Origin: Crithidia fasciculata
Lineage: Eukaryota > Euglenozoa > Kinetoplastea > Trypanosomatida > Trypanosomatidae
Assembly (NCBI GenBank): GCA_000331325.2
Contig: CM003435.1
Location: 1,911,001 to 1,975,000, forward strand
DNA length: 64,000 nucleotides
Direction: 5' to 3'
The position numbers and the translations under genes are program-made. Under the pieces are notes generated by a model, which worked only from the letters and a program-made list of their open reading frames with translations, was not told the DNA's origin and made no database searches. Below, in pieces: positions 44,601 through 50,954 of the stretch. Each line of letters starts with the position of its first letter. Within the stretch, counting starts at the first letter, position 1.

Positions 44601-45134
44601 TCGCTGGCTTTCCGAAAGACCCTCCTCGCTGGCATGAGCTTCAACAACGCGAAATAGCTCGTGGCAGGACTGCGGGGACGCCGAGTCCCACCGCACATGC
44701 GTCAAGCTGTCAAGGAGAATCGTCGTGAACTCTCCCGCACCGGAGCTATTCGTCAGCGCGCCGAGCAGCGCAATCGTGGAGAGCAGCGATGACTGCTCGC
44801 TGCTGACCGGCAGCGATGCTCCCATCAGCGTGATCGACTCGCTGAGACGCTGACGGATCTGCTTTGAAGATGAAATGGACACCTGAAGCTTCCGAAAGCG
44901 TGCGGCAAACACACTCTCGATGCGAGTAAAGGAGGCAGATAGGCGTTTTCTCAGACTCGACAGAAGCGCCTGCTGCAGATCGACCGCGGCAGCTGCATCA
45001 AGCAGAAACGCTGGGATGTTCGTCTCCTCACTGTTGGAAACTACGTCGTCCACAGAAAAGCTGTTTTTGGTGTCGTCGCTGTCGACACTGCCGCCAACAA
45101 CGTCGGCGACGCTCAACATACCCCAGTCGTCCAT
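32694..45134 (-). CDS. Giant HECT-domain E3 ubiquitin ligase with SPRY and LamG-like domains
   Basis: A 4146-residue protein. I start it at the ATG at 45134; the frame is open a little further but only to a TTG. Domains in order: concanavalin/LamG-like fold about 435-580; SPRY about 1525-1685; LamG-like about 2375-2535, preceded by a highly acidic Asp/Glu stretch near 2265; SPRY-like about 3080-3210; SPRY about 3360-3525; HECT about 3745-4110. The catalytic cysteine is C4080 in RAATCFFAVELPDYSS, matching the HECT consensus TCF...LP.Y.S. The protein then has a 66-residue acidic tail, longer than usual after that cysteine. HECT enzymes carry ubiquitin as a thioester before transferring it to substrate. 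SPRY and LamG modules suggest several substrate-binding surfaces. HERC1-like proteins also combine SPRY and HECT, but I see no RCC1 repeats. Substrate and location unknown. Confidence 0.93.
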   Translation of the reverse strand: MDDWGMLSVADVVGGSVDSDDTKNSFSVDDVVSNSEETNIPAFLLDAAAAVDLQQALLSSLRKRLSASFTRIESVFAARFRKLQVSISSSKQIRQRLSESITLMGASLPVSSEQSSLLSTIALLGALTNSSGAGEFTTILLDSLTHVRWDSASPQSCHELFRVVEAHASEEGLSESQRKAVARAKHDLAVRSGRLSLLLCCVLADGSTQPLGPELLIPSAPSRSVSVCAMTTSSFLVKALPLPPQFHLREGLQCFANERTVRFLNGTHAARYETMGTMETRFLLRSTEVLPGERGDAVLFIAGGGVLRIRALGRDEQCWHFSTQLEQDGNESEGAVVGRLALRTSGLSLSDVRFRFCVSTSSRLCCLVSSHPPQRTRGSLCVGELSLTALEAAARSGAAATMELRPLLRNPSLNFVARRSNAFHFTKSVSVSIGRVTLKEGFHPFCIEMWVYPRSVDKDQTFLSIGDKSVDEVLLGLEPVGNGVRWRGGARTPRLGSSFTTFTSPGKLAVLERWWHVALNFDGTTWELWLDHELVSQQPALVSPNAITDAKCVVGKSFIGMAAEVRIWGHTRTGAQLVRDSRRPLEGTEEGLCGYFPFNEGCDNIIMDYAPHHEHALLPFGEPYWCAVDTFPVLADLDNALHVSDFVPLAWIEEADEIFFAASPESYTVAGVRSDHTLCVFDYACDDRRLVSQRTVELPSGWSVKCVSSHASRASLVCCAVAAKPTGAAVDASAAVQVFLWEMWAFVGHREPVPPASYATTWECGRAVLARSARHAQRFLAAVHFLTDQSSWAASVPPFMLDPDDGVLSLLLQLAQRTAVVGPEQDLVLAQQASCLLEMNLLTRFYNSPLRFAHCIAGCYDSVVDFLRTAEKEGSASSVSAAEQRGAGSQLREAITQLAFQPALAAASSSALLRCCCQCFLSESCRILFLEQQAGKLRPPAMDTVYSCLLALYSSLHACYDVLTSAPTDQLSALFSALFREAMYKVEHAFREESEAGLQRTSHCLEVMAEVLLARGGGRGGSSEGEAARQEKLQSAFSTALLHCCGRIIDAVAVALRQNSKPAATLLRCLQLSPVGGLLASFSVSLPLLPTSALEACASSLQRVRESLLVLMDQFHTDEGKRWASRLCVAITYSLAQLGCALLDSRPAALDASSVAGTPAYLGLLRNGQRKSGTERDTLIKNLQGGVGAVTRVFEELQRRDVSALRVVRDEELRETERQVMGACCALLLPTRALQSPSQEKLQPAFQLVLRLRPWVLSKRQESKAYVAAVRERAVFLALFEPIADFDEDDVAAACRESAAAMPPASGRSGTIASSDPHAARAAERKRWQRLFKSWKAMRQLKALMTSREDSADMNANAELIACFQSETSTEEMRRAVAWRSEKARYRFVGLQLLWELTEEAHRSVLLARVLHPVIARAMCGWHYADGVDGCSVEQMTRLQSAFFHLIRASMKAYTSVKETQPWSLLLCALLSCPFRRADFRKLRTVGVSADLLRRLWDSTDHAEVLYQRVNGSVPAALRATKLTPEGCASTMTIGAAALTLRSTGGRGSCIAPCSWTLPQRRDPGCLYYYEVHVIDVYQGGYVSVGLGPADYSLAQMPGWDPDSFAYDGLEGSIYANRSPRVIGSTFGMGDVVGCGWSTDAGEFFWTRNGKVVHILKATVAATSLCPLVGMKGKGCVLVNFGASPFAYQGWPAGAAPSRAVLSRNRDASRGVRDGWDSFRLLSLRAATTLSAASTQTPEVSLTSLEELAQPVGSCLDALVSVLMPASTVPLAQSPLPARYVTTLLGHLTLLCKLLRYVAKDVVVRHTAALSGLLEAMATRWLLTTSRAVLFTDDESEAVTALLTTWYHAMYLTPPPTPSPDHGCVSAMQSATGPRSFLGVLLQLASCVLTSREARMSASDTRHALELTAPVCAVTSCDTAHWLALALLQRLVSDQDERGCHAWRTALHDWLHAAFARCCSVATAATGGGKLATGGPDCGALLGLAVLGGVPRLAVPGDTVTAILGTHLVASVTLLRMSWAEEVCDVMEQEASPASAASAAAGAANLPPSNDSAARPPPRTLKKLPLRFVNATLQGNGCDGQAFPIKGNQAHLALVNAVVRLAQVWFPLVSPPSRIGEDVCCLLAQLSSLLARCAERSILVIPPELLVPLTAVTALAEEMAADEEQVNLELVLCLWGLLQYRQRRGLPRTALNGGAAGGEPIERLISSPNAGQGLVRVRSAGTPEFAAGSASLRLRTFAALDLLAQQELAGTPADPAMDFEDVDDDDDGSNDEDEDDGNGEEDEEVDEEDGMDEMDRLVAFQQHPRRISVHHGNESDDSDGDAAAAGAGVTGLAGTATQTVSRYRSQLSASNSSDALCRPGGRELFDTIHFNSGCVRVRGTTAAGLSFTVDATLRLTDVERPQVLFAQVVRRSVSSPSEVVELVARVVHGAVEFGWLPCLPGEEAHRRLSADTAYLCTFAVTDEDVGTWLHVTFVQSGATLSLFRNGMLLDTQTMQVGGGPLLQEEFRLGGVPGHLSSTAFVGDVRNFRVYELALRPAMVEQLHRLNSSLSTFLDSHVALALRASRGGVENVSKAPAALLLDVVTEGDVGYLDEAADAAARRRRARQSSAPEVDFGTESEEVDLRALNEPLPFQQARLWRRKRNLPREQLLAACCGSYRQLAALHSARVLLHGLSHVVQSPVRLPAPLLQSVVAALQDGACVARLSRLAVSAADEHLPRLFEAVWAGLCGGAVRSLRPNASALWAMGDALLAELLRVAQLSPHLTTFESTHPQRPFATDVYEIDVPGQRSYSVFIDERSVARWRLVTVSRDRAVGAVVSEFYTTVLPSFEVRLPQFYVSIRSAAEATNWGHRITVVHDCQPQLRAMRLFREALSALLHAQGSGGVDPDKSAAYVWSVDCLMALRSVAQRNTSKTRLLALTCLNDLFLFGQRFDAVPPPLAMPLLMQDLRRMAVRHYRRRLPTQRVLGRFIQLSVESYVMQRDAAQCWYAALTPETQSGVQPHRALSFGGESTSAVVAGSSPLWQTPASAPGTEATATARFARQRQEQVQLYRQRESVADRVSIQKLRNPQSLTHEWTAEGVCVLRSDGAGGSVVAGVPLTAGRWYYELRVGEAGNISVGVLPAPAPSGGEPEAPFPLTSAVLQGREPVAFNGFGSIFQDGADQRRPFGHDVPPLWFSKDYLGIVIDVPAYRCTVLVNGVEAVHFSFGSEAANESAAAAAAASLASPSDFGSFDEWVRPPLRGDGAVSAPRASSPPFSRRASTMPTAYYPYISIEQADSVSLNFGAAYFEYEMPAGCLPLDPANLSLGTVFPYNQMRSLQDMAAHFFSGGRYPLPPFYFEEADPFAGSTERVGPAHVSVHAAASVQANLEEVKNVGLGFETATGDCAVGAGAWYYEVSLRTQGVLQIGWMERGEKLHGSGLGVGDSSTSWAVDLFRRVMWHRGVPEPVNIPRRWTAGDVVGCAIDLAHGELSFFLNGRPITGVLAIKAESPLLETCTFHGVPQGRYYVPAVSLRSGGAISFNFGSSPFKYKPEGFNPLGVPDSWNERMDAFYNNAPASSTMQRLTAMQEVWRVLMRTHHPRDAGKRDQLAAAASSLTSDTAASPLNMDNFETHLLPYRLVVQATDKFSEDGVKAFTKSSEEQLRDHLAAYAYPDVPGMRAGTVAAQSWEMFKALKAVSNVMNALLPFLSLNTAHPSLMTLLFLTVRTLLFCAVRRDLVESVLAVSSLRSEMYRISINRAKAHADPRSVKASVFGQTFALLGSQPARIFQTRQRFWNTVFLGEGAEDAGGPFREHLSEMCRELMSSRLPFFVPTANHVHNTGSHREAFVPAASASSSYDLEAFVFIGRLMGGALRSEDPLDLFLPPLVWRYLCAYPITETEVEQVDSICVQCVREFRKLASSSAAQQQGGEEGEGGAAELFEEVFGEEHFITQLSDHSSKELIDGGAQVRVTLPRCREYAEALLQARVHEFDTQLRKLREGLLSVVPEVAVLLLTPEELEQRICGQADYKPEDLRKGASYEGVTSEDRRVQLLWKALEAATPLQRRLFLRFVSGRDRMPVKLRVLPLTTQADPDTVLPRAATCFFAVELPDYSSLEVMKRKLFYSIENCADMDTDFNARVVDEDEAPQLSVAVDEMQPDLMGAINSDDE

Positions 45135-45631
45135 TTTCTTTCTCAATAATGTTGTTTAAAGGAAAGCAATGGAAGAAAAAGCTCTCTTTGAGGCCGATCA
45201 AGGGTACTGTACAGATATTAAAAAGAAAAAAAACCAGAGCAGCAATCCGCATACAAATAGAGAAGCAGTGAGCTTTTTTTTTTTTGTGTGTGTGTGTCCA
45301 ATTCAAAAGAAGAGTCAAATGCTTGACACGACAATAGAAGTGTAGTAGCAGCGGCAACACAGTCGAGTCTTCACATGCGGCAGTACTTGACCTCCTTGGA
45401 GAGGTATAGTCTAACGTAGACAACACACGACTTTTGAGTCGCCGCGCTCGAACGCTGCGCAGATGATTGCACCAGCGAAAAGGGGTGTATTTTCTTTCCG
45501 TTCTCTGCTTCACTCTCTAGAGAGGCTTCCACCTGAAGCTTAAGCAAAAGCCGCAGATTGTGCAGAAGTTGTGAGAGAGCAGAGAAATCACTGTGTGCTC
45601 ATGCCAGTGCTTCCGGGACGAAGAGAAGCGT

Positions 45632-45675
<44 letters not shown>

Positions 45676-45965
45676 GGGAAATGCAACAAAACTAAAAGCA
45701 ATTGACCAGGCGCTGGCGTTCACAACAAGAAAGAAAAACTCCGTTTCCGATAAGGCTAGATTAGGGGAGAAACGCGGCAGCACAGCTGTCACAAAGGCAT
45801 GACAGCACTTGCACATACACTTCTCAAAAATACGTTGAGAGAGAGATTCAGTGTGGTTCGTCTGAACAACCAATTTCCCTTAATTAAATGTTGACTAGAG
45901 GTTCTGGCGTGTGTGTTCATTTCTGTTCACATCGCTGATTGTGTGGATTTTTTTTTGTACAAGCT
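45135..45965. other. Spacer between the HECT ligase and cyclin-like genes
   Basis: No gene seen. It contains the GA tract at 45635-45673 and, near 45273-45298, a T-run followed by TG repeats. It covers the HECT gene 5' UTR and the 3' UTR of the cyclin-like gene. Confidence 0.6.
45635..45673 (-). promoter_or_regulatory. Polypyrimidine tract for trans-splicing of the HECT gene
   Basis: About 39 nt of GA on the plus strand, giving a long CU tract in the transcript roughly 500 nt before the ATG at 45134. The first AG after the tract in transcript sense is the CT at 45610-45611, a plausible spliced-leader acceptor, giving a 5' UTR of about 475 nt. Confidence 0.5.
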
Positions 45966-46583
45966 TCAAGACTCGGGGAGAACAGGTGGTGAGGCAAAGT
46001 CCTCTGAATGCAAGAGGTAAGTGCATACTTCGTCTACAAGTGGAGTGAGAAATTCAGCAGAGAGGGCCGAGTAGTCCATGTCAAGAGGGTACAAGGAGCA
46101 AGCGGCAAGGAGACATGCACGTGCGCAAGACTCGGGAAAAAGACAATAAGAAGACAAATAGAGCTTTTGCGCTAGCGCCAAGGCCACGCGAGTTATTGGC
46201 TCTCGAAAGCCGTGCAGATGCGGAGCCTGCAGCACCAGCATCTTCAACTGCAGTCGAAAACAGCTCTCAATCAAAATGACATGTGGCCGCACGCACTCAA
46301 ATATCAAGACCTCCACGGCTGCCACATTTATCTCACTCATTTTCTTCCGCATGTCGAGAAGCGACGGCGAGTTAGTGCTTGCACAGCACTCTTTCAGTGC
46401 GTAAGATACACAGGCAGCGAAGACTTCCTGCTCGGGAAGCTTGGTGCCAAGCACTGCGCATGTTGAGTGGTAAATCACAGCGGCGCGGTTCCAGATCGTG
46501 CGGGGGCAATCCAATCTAAACAGCTCAGGGTCTATTTTAATGTCTTGGAGGTCGTAGGTGCCTCCTGGAACAGGCGTAGACAT
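45966..46583 (-). CDS. Cyclin-fold protein, possibly transcription-type (L/K-like)
   Basis: A 205-residue protein. The ATG at 46583 is chosen because the frame upstream reads through A/T-rich low-complexity DNA and the CU tract. A cyclin box is suggested by the first fold (about 15-90, with a WNRAAVIYH helix), the VAAVEVLIFECVRPHVILIE segment and a second fold (about 110-185) with FPESCARACLLAACSL, which resembles the L/K/C-type cyclins that partner transcription CDKs. In trypanosomes the L-type cyclin CYC12 works with CRK9 in gene expression; this could be its counterpart, but I am not sure. The protein is little more than a cyclin core, with no visible destruction box or RS domain. Partner kinase unknown. 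Confidence 0.6.
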   Translation of the reverse strand: MSTPVPGGTYDLQDIKIDPELFRLDCPRTIWNRAAVIYHSTCAVLGTKLPEQEVFAACVSYALKECCASTNSPSLLDMRKKMSEINVAAVEVLIFECVRPHVILIESCFRLQLKMLVLQAPHLHGFREPITRVALALAQKLYLSSYCLFPESCARACLLAACSLYPLDMDYSALSAEFLTPLVDEVCTYLLHSEDFASPPVLPES

Positions 46584-47235
46584 GCTGCTGCGCCTGCAGA
46601 TCACAGTTTCCTCCTTTTTCCTTTTTTTTTCCAGTAAGGTGCCACGAAAAAACAGGTGCAATAAGAAAAAAAAGAAAAGGACGTAAACATATTTAAAAGG
46701 AAACAGAGAAAGAAAGGGAGAGAGAGAGAGAAAGAGAGTTATCAGGAGGCTTTTACAAAGCAAAAAAAGATGCTTAGTTTGCAACACGCGCACTTCATTT
46801 GCGTTAGACCAAATAAAGTGCTTTTTATCCACCAGTCAGTGCTCACCGAGGTTGACGAGCGAGGAGCTGCGGCCCTGCAGTCAAGCTTGCTGAAAAAACG
46901 GGAAGAGAGAAAAGCTTCTGCCGTGAAACTAGCCGCTGCAGAGATAAAGGAAATGATGCAACGGACTGACGCTTCGACGGAAATGCCATGGCGGCCATTT
47001 CCCTTTTTCCTTTCTCGACGCGGCGGATTCCATTCTCCGTGCGAGTTCCTTATAAAACAACTTTTTACAATCACCACGCGCACAACTAGCAAACAAAAGT
47101 GCAAACAAGTCAAGTGTTAGCACTTATACGATAAACCCCTACCCGACAACACACCATGATGTACCATAATACCACTCCGTTTCTTTTTTCTTAGTCAGGG
47201 AAACGCTGCAGCTAAAACGTGCTCAAGAAGACGGT
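46584..47235. other. Spacer between the cyclin-like gene and the small membrane protein gene
   Basis: No gene seen. It has the CT-rich tract at 46718-46738 and a less A-rich part near 46800-47100 that is probably the 3' UTR of the small membrane protein gene. Confidence 0.6.
46718..46738 (-). promoter_or_regulatory. Polypyrimidine tract upstream of the cyclin-like gene
   Basis: GA-rich run on the plus strand (CU-rich in the transcript) about 135 nt before the ATG at 46583. Its position supports starting the protein at 46583 rather than using the longer open frame. Confidence 0.45.
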
Positions 47236-47475
47236 CTAGTTCGTTTCCGTCGCGGCATCGGTTATAGTGTCGGAAATCTGAATGCCCTGCATCATGCCCA
47301 GGCCAAACCAAAGGACACCAATAAGGGCCACACCGATGACGAGACCCGTTGCGGTCGTGCTGGACATGGCAATAGTTACCGCAGTGGCGTTGGTGCTGTT
47401 GTCCGCGGCAGATACGCCCACCACGAACAGCAGCACTGCAACGAGAGCTAACAGTACAGACTTTACGGCTTGCAT
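47236..47475 (-). CDS. Small type I membrane protein with signal peptide
   Basis: A 79-residue protein starting at an ATG at 47475. Residues 1 to about 24 form a signal peptide (KSVLLALVAVLLFVVGVSAA). A short lumenal segment with two possible N-glycosylation sites (NST, NAT) follows, then one membrane span (about 45-61) and a short tail with GIQISDTITDA. The end of the span plus this tail resembles the C-terminus of V-ATPase accessory subunit S1/Ac45-type proteins, where a glycine-containing span is followed by I-Q-x-x-D. That resemblance is from pattern memory and is weak. Composition and codon use look coding, unlike the flanks. Its role is unknown; a secretory-pathway or endomembrane location is inferred. 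Confidence 0.75.
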   Translation of the reverse strand: MQAVKSVLLALVAVLLFVVGVSAADNSTNATAVTIAMSSTTATGLVIGVALIGVLWFGLGMMQGIQISDTITDAATETN

Positions 47476-48063
47476 TTTCTTGCTTCTTCTCGTGCCTGTA
47501 GCGATATAGAACTTTTCTTTTTTTTTTCTTTGTCGGACACACAGCGAGTGAAACACAGGTGTAGACAACAAGTGTGGCAATGTGGGAAAACGGTCGGAAA
47601 ACACCGCTAAGCTCTTCTCATGAATATATATGTTGGGAGAAGGCACCCATATTTATAGCACCCACAGTTAAAAGGGAAAAAATGTAAAGTGACAGCGGTA
47701 GAACACAAGCGAAGAAAAATCGATGCAGAAAGAGAGGTAGAGAAGAGAAATGCAGATTTGTGGAGCGCTTAGACATATTTTGGCAGTGCTGGTTCTGCAT
47801 AAGTTTGTCACAACAAGCCATCAGATTTGCCACAAAGGAAATTTGTGTTACAAGTACAGCGACAGTTGCATTTGGTCGAAATTCCAAAAGCAACTCGCTC
47901 GGGCTACAGAGCCCTTTCTGATCAAAAAAAAAAACCAGGTTCATATTTTATTAAGGTTTGCAACGTTTGAAAAGAGAAACCTTCTTGTTTTTCATTTAGA
48001 ACTTCTGTGAGTAGAAAGCAGCACCTAGTTGTACTCCACCTGACACCCAATCCACCATTACAC
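47476..48063. other. Spacer between the small membrane protein and mitochondrial protein genes
   Basis: No gene seen. A/T-rich sequence without notable repeats. It should carry the 5' flank of the small membrane protein gene and the 3' UTR of the acidic mitochondrial protein gene. Confidence 0.55.
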
Positions 48064-48633
48064 TTAACTTCCTTCTTTTCCTTTTACGTGGCGCAAGTAC
48101 CAGGCAGACCACGCAGTGCGCTCGCTTTCCGGAATTGATGCGTAGCTTTGGTAATCGGCTGTGTCGCGCTTCAGCCGCAGCCAGTTACGCAGCATCTCTT
48201 CATCGGACTCACCGCCACCAAGGAGTTCGTTATCCAGCAGCGGCAAGTCGCTTAAATTGACGTGGCGCAGCTTATCAACCGCGTTTTCGTCCTGTAACAG
48301 GTCATCGAGCAGCTCGTCAACAACACCTTCATGCGTGTCGTCCGTGGCGGTGTCGTCGTCCCGATTGAAGGAAGTGTCAAAGAAAGTGGGGCAGTGAATG
48401 TCACTCGTTGCTTTTTTGTTTATGCTCGCCCTCTGGCGAATGGCTTCGTGGATGGGGACGCGCTTCTTGACGTCACCCAGAAATTCAAGTGCAGTTTCAC
48501 GCCGCTCCTGGAGATATCGCTGTTTCCATTCCTTTCCATCCGAGCCATCCGAAAAGCTGGAAAAGCACCGCTCTGCTGCTATGCAAGGAGCAGCGACTGC
48601 AACTGCGCGTGACGCCGTGAACCTCTTCCGCAT
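48064..48633 (-). CDS. Conserved-looking hypothetical protein, probably mitochondrial
   Basis: A 189-residue protein with an ATG at 48633. The N-terminus (about 1-26) is basic, Ala/Ser-rich and free of acidic residues, ending near CFSSFSDG, which fits a mitochondrial presequence. The middle is strongly acidic (Asp/Glu clusters about 90-150). The C-terminal part has regularly spaced Trp and Tyr (NWLRLKRDT, TAWSAWYLRHVKGKE). I do not recognise a family; a mitochondrial ribosome, editing or import factor is possible but unproven. A CU tract about 90 nt upstream and an AG at 48660-48661 give a short 5' UTR that supports this start. Confidence 0.75.
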   Translation of the reverse strand: MRKRFTASRAVAVAAPCIAAERCFSSFSDGSDGKEWKQRYLQERRETALEFLGDVKKRVPIHEAIRQRASINKKATSDIHCPTFFDTSFNRDDDTATDDTHEGVVDELLDDLLQDENAVDKLRHVNLSDLPLLDNELLGGGESDEEMLRNWLRLKRDTADYQSYASIPESERTAWSAWYLRHVKGKEGS

Positions 48634-49418
48634 CTCTTTTTTGCAGCATATACCAGCTACTCGCCAAAAACGCAGGTAGAGGCGATATTAAAAGAGAGAG
48701 ATTTAATGAAAGTCAGGAGAGGGAGAGAGAGAGAGAGAGTATGCAAGAGAAACCAACAGATTGTGCACAGATGGAAAAAACAATAATTGTATAATAATTC
48801 TTTTTTTTTTGTGAGAATCAGATGGCTTTAATACAGCATCTCTCACTCTTCCGTTTATTATTTCCGGAAAAATGAAAAAACGGAATGCTGCCGATAATGT
48901 TTACCAAATGAGAAGAAAAAAGAGCTGATGAGTGACCTACTTTACTCTTTTCTCCACAAATAAAATATTGCACTTTTACATTTCACTCTTTAATTGCAGC
49001 AAGAGACCAGTGCATGCCGTTTCAAAAGTGCAGCATCTGTTCCAGATGTGCGAAAATGCAAAGGAAAACTATTTTGCTCGCTATTTGTTTATCCAGCTCT
49101 TGTTCAGGTCCACAAAAAGCTCGTACAGAGTGTATTATGTGCGGCCGATTCATGTATAAAAACCGATAATGCATCAATAGAAAAGCAAAAGCTTCGATGC
49201 CTCGTTCTAAAGCTTTTGGTTCGCAATACGACACAAACGGCTTGGCAAAGGAAATAATAATAAAAACACTGGTCTCCATTAGGAGAAAAAAAAAAGAAGT
49301 GTATACAGTTGCACAAACAAACCTTCATACACTCTAAAAATAAGGGAAATTTGCGATTCTGAAAATCAGGACCGCAGGTAAACAGTAATTAAAAAGCTTT
49401 TTTCAGTAATTGTCCACT
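48634..49418. other. Spacer between the mitochondrial protein gene and PARN
   Basis: No gene seen. It includes the GA tract at 48721-48739 just upstream of the mitochondrial protein gene, then A/T-rich DNA that should be the PARN 3' UTR. Confidence 0.55.
48721..48739 (-). promoter_or_regulatory. Polypyrimidine tract upstream of the mitochondrial protein gene
   Basis: GA run on the plus strand about 90 nt before the ATG at 48633. The first AG downstream in transcript sense (CT at 48660-48661) would leave a 5' UTR of about 26 nt. Confidence 0.45.
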
Positions 49419-50954
49419 CTATGCCATGTTACGAATCACTATGTGTGGCAGCAAGGAAATGTTCACATTCTCTTCGGGGCTCAGCGTTTTGTCACGCAGC
49501 GTCTGAATTCTCTCGTGCAGTTGCTCTGCAGTGACATCCACCTTCATGCGGACGCAAAACGAGTTATACAGCTTCGGGTTATCGCTCTCCTCCAGCCCGC
49601 TCACCCAGTACGTCAGCTTGCGAAGATCAATTTTGTCGCTGTTCGGTGCAACTGGAATCTTGTCCTCCGTTGCATAAAAGAGGGACTCCATTTCCTCAGT
49701 AGAGCACGGCACAGCTGTTTCCAGTACAAACGTGTTTTTGCTCACTAGCCGGTCTGGGGCGTCGATGCACATATAGTAGACGCTTCCGTAAGCGGAGATG
49801 ACGTTTTTTGATGCCGCAGTCACGTCCGCGTAAAGCTCGCGCATAATGCAAAATGCGACTCCGGTCATGTACGCGTCATAGGCCGCTTCGTGCGCTTTAT
49901 TTTGTGTCTTGACAGCCTCGTCGTTGTAGCCGTAAAAGCCAGGCGGAAGTCGAAATTTGCGCGAAAATGTGTCGAACGACAGCCGCGCGCGCCGCCGACA
50001 CTCCTGGTAAACAGCTCCAAGGTGAGTCACTGGCACAGCAAAGTCATTTTCGAGCCTACCCGCGATGGTCTTCGTATCGTATATTTCAGGAAGGTAGTTG
50101 TGAAGCTGCTGTTTGAAGAGTGCGTAGTCTTGGGGTAGTGGTTGCTGGTGCATGTGGTGCATAAACATTATGTCCTGCATAAAGTTGTGCCCGACAATCG
50201 GCTTCTTGCTCTTGACGAGAACGTTCCAAAATTGGCGAAAGCCGAGAGCATTTGCACGCTCACGTTGGTGCTGAAGCTGCTTGCGTACCTTCTCGGCCGC
50301 CCATTCTTCTTCGCTCAGTTTGCGGAGAGTGAATTTAATTTTCTGCGCAAGGTACGGCTTTCCTTCGTATACCACAGCGATGCGGTTTTCGGACCGCTGC
50401 TCGATAAATGCCTTCAGCCGGCGAGCGAGATCGGTGGAGCAGGGGATCTCTTTCACAAGAGGATCTCCGTCCGCGAGTAAACACTCGTCCGCAGCCGTGC
50501 CGAACTCTTTAGCGGCTGCCTCTTCTGCATCGCCGGTGAAAGTGACGATGCGCTTCGCCTCGAAAGCGTGCTCCTCTTGCTCGTTGCAAAAGACGAGCCC
50601 CGAGGTAAGCCACGTCTGAAAATTCATGCTGTTGTTTGCGAGGAAGTAAATTGCGGAGAGTCCGAGTCGCAGGTCGCCGCTGGTGTTGAGGAGGTAAAAG
50701 TTGTACGGGCGGACCTCGTATGCGTCGCCGTCGACTTTTGTGAAAAGAGCGATGCCCATCTGAAACGCGTTGTACGCTTCGACGGCGATGCGCTTCGCGT
50801 AGTAAACGGCGTCGGGCGACGCTCCCATTGGGGGTGTTGTGCCGGGAACGTCGACGCCCGTCATCTCCTGGTCGATGGCGCAGAAGTCACAACGCTCCAC
50901 CTCTTTTGCGAAGTCCGCAAGGGCCAGCAGGTGGTTGTGCTTTGTGATGTCCAT
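49419..50954 (-). CDS. PARN-type poly(A)-specific ribonuclease
   Basis: A 511-residue deadenylase of the CAF1/PARN family, starting at the ATG at 50954; sequence upstream of it is low-complexity. It would shorten mRNA poly(A) tails 3' to 5' with two metal ions. All five DEDDh residues are visible: D28 and E30 in AIDQEMTG, D261 in GHNFMQDIMF, and H355 and D360 in HEAAYDAYMTG. The spacing matches PARN, with a substantial insertion between the first and second motifs where PARN carries an R3H domain; I cannot confirm an R3H signature. Trypanosomes have several PARN paralogues (PARN-1 to -3); which one this is cannot be told here. Confidence 0.93.
   Translation of the reverse strand: MDITKHNHLLALADFAKEVERCDFCAIDQEMTGVDVPGTTPPMGASPDAVYYAKRIAVEAYNAFQMGIALFTKVDGDAYEVRPYNFYLLNTSGDLRLGLSAIYFLANNSMNFQTWLTSGLVFCNEQEEHAFEAKRIVTFTGDAEEAAAKEFGTAADECLLADGDPLVKEIPCSTDLARRLKAFIEQRSENRIAVVYEGKPYLAQKIKFTLRKLSEEEWAAEKVRKQLQHQRERANALGFRQFWNVLVKSKKPIVGHNFMQDIMFMHHMHQQPLPQDYALFKQQLHNYLPEIYDTKTIAGRLENDFAVPVTHLGAVYQECRRRARLSFDTFSRKFRLPPGFYGYNDEAVKTQNKAHEAAYDAYMTGVAFCIMRELYADVTAASKNVISAYGSVYYMCIDAPDRLVSKNTFVLETAVPCSTEEMESLFYATEDKIPVAPNSDKIDLRKLTYWVSGLEESDNPKLYNSFCVRMKVDVTAEQLHERIQTLRDKTLSPEENVNISLLPHIVIRNMA

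Noticed and set aside
46584-46832. N-terminal extension of the cyclin-like gene to 46832
   Set aside because: The extra 83 codons translate to Phe/Leu/Ser-rich low complexity and overlap the CT-rich splice tract, so the ATG at 46583 is preferred.
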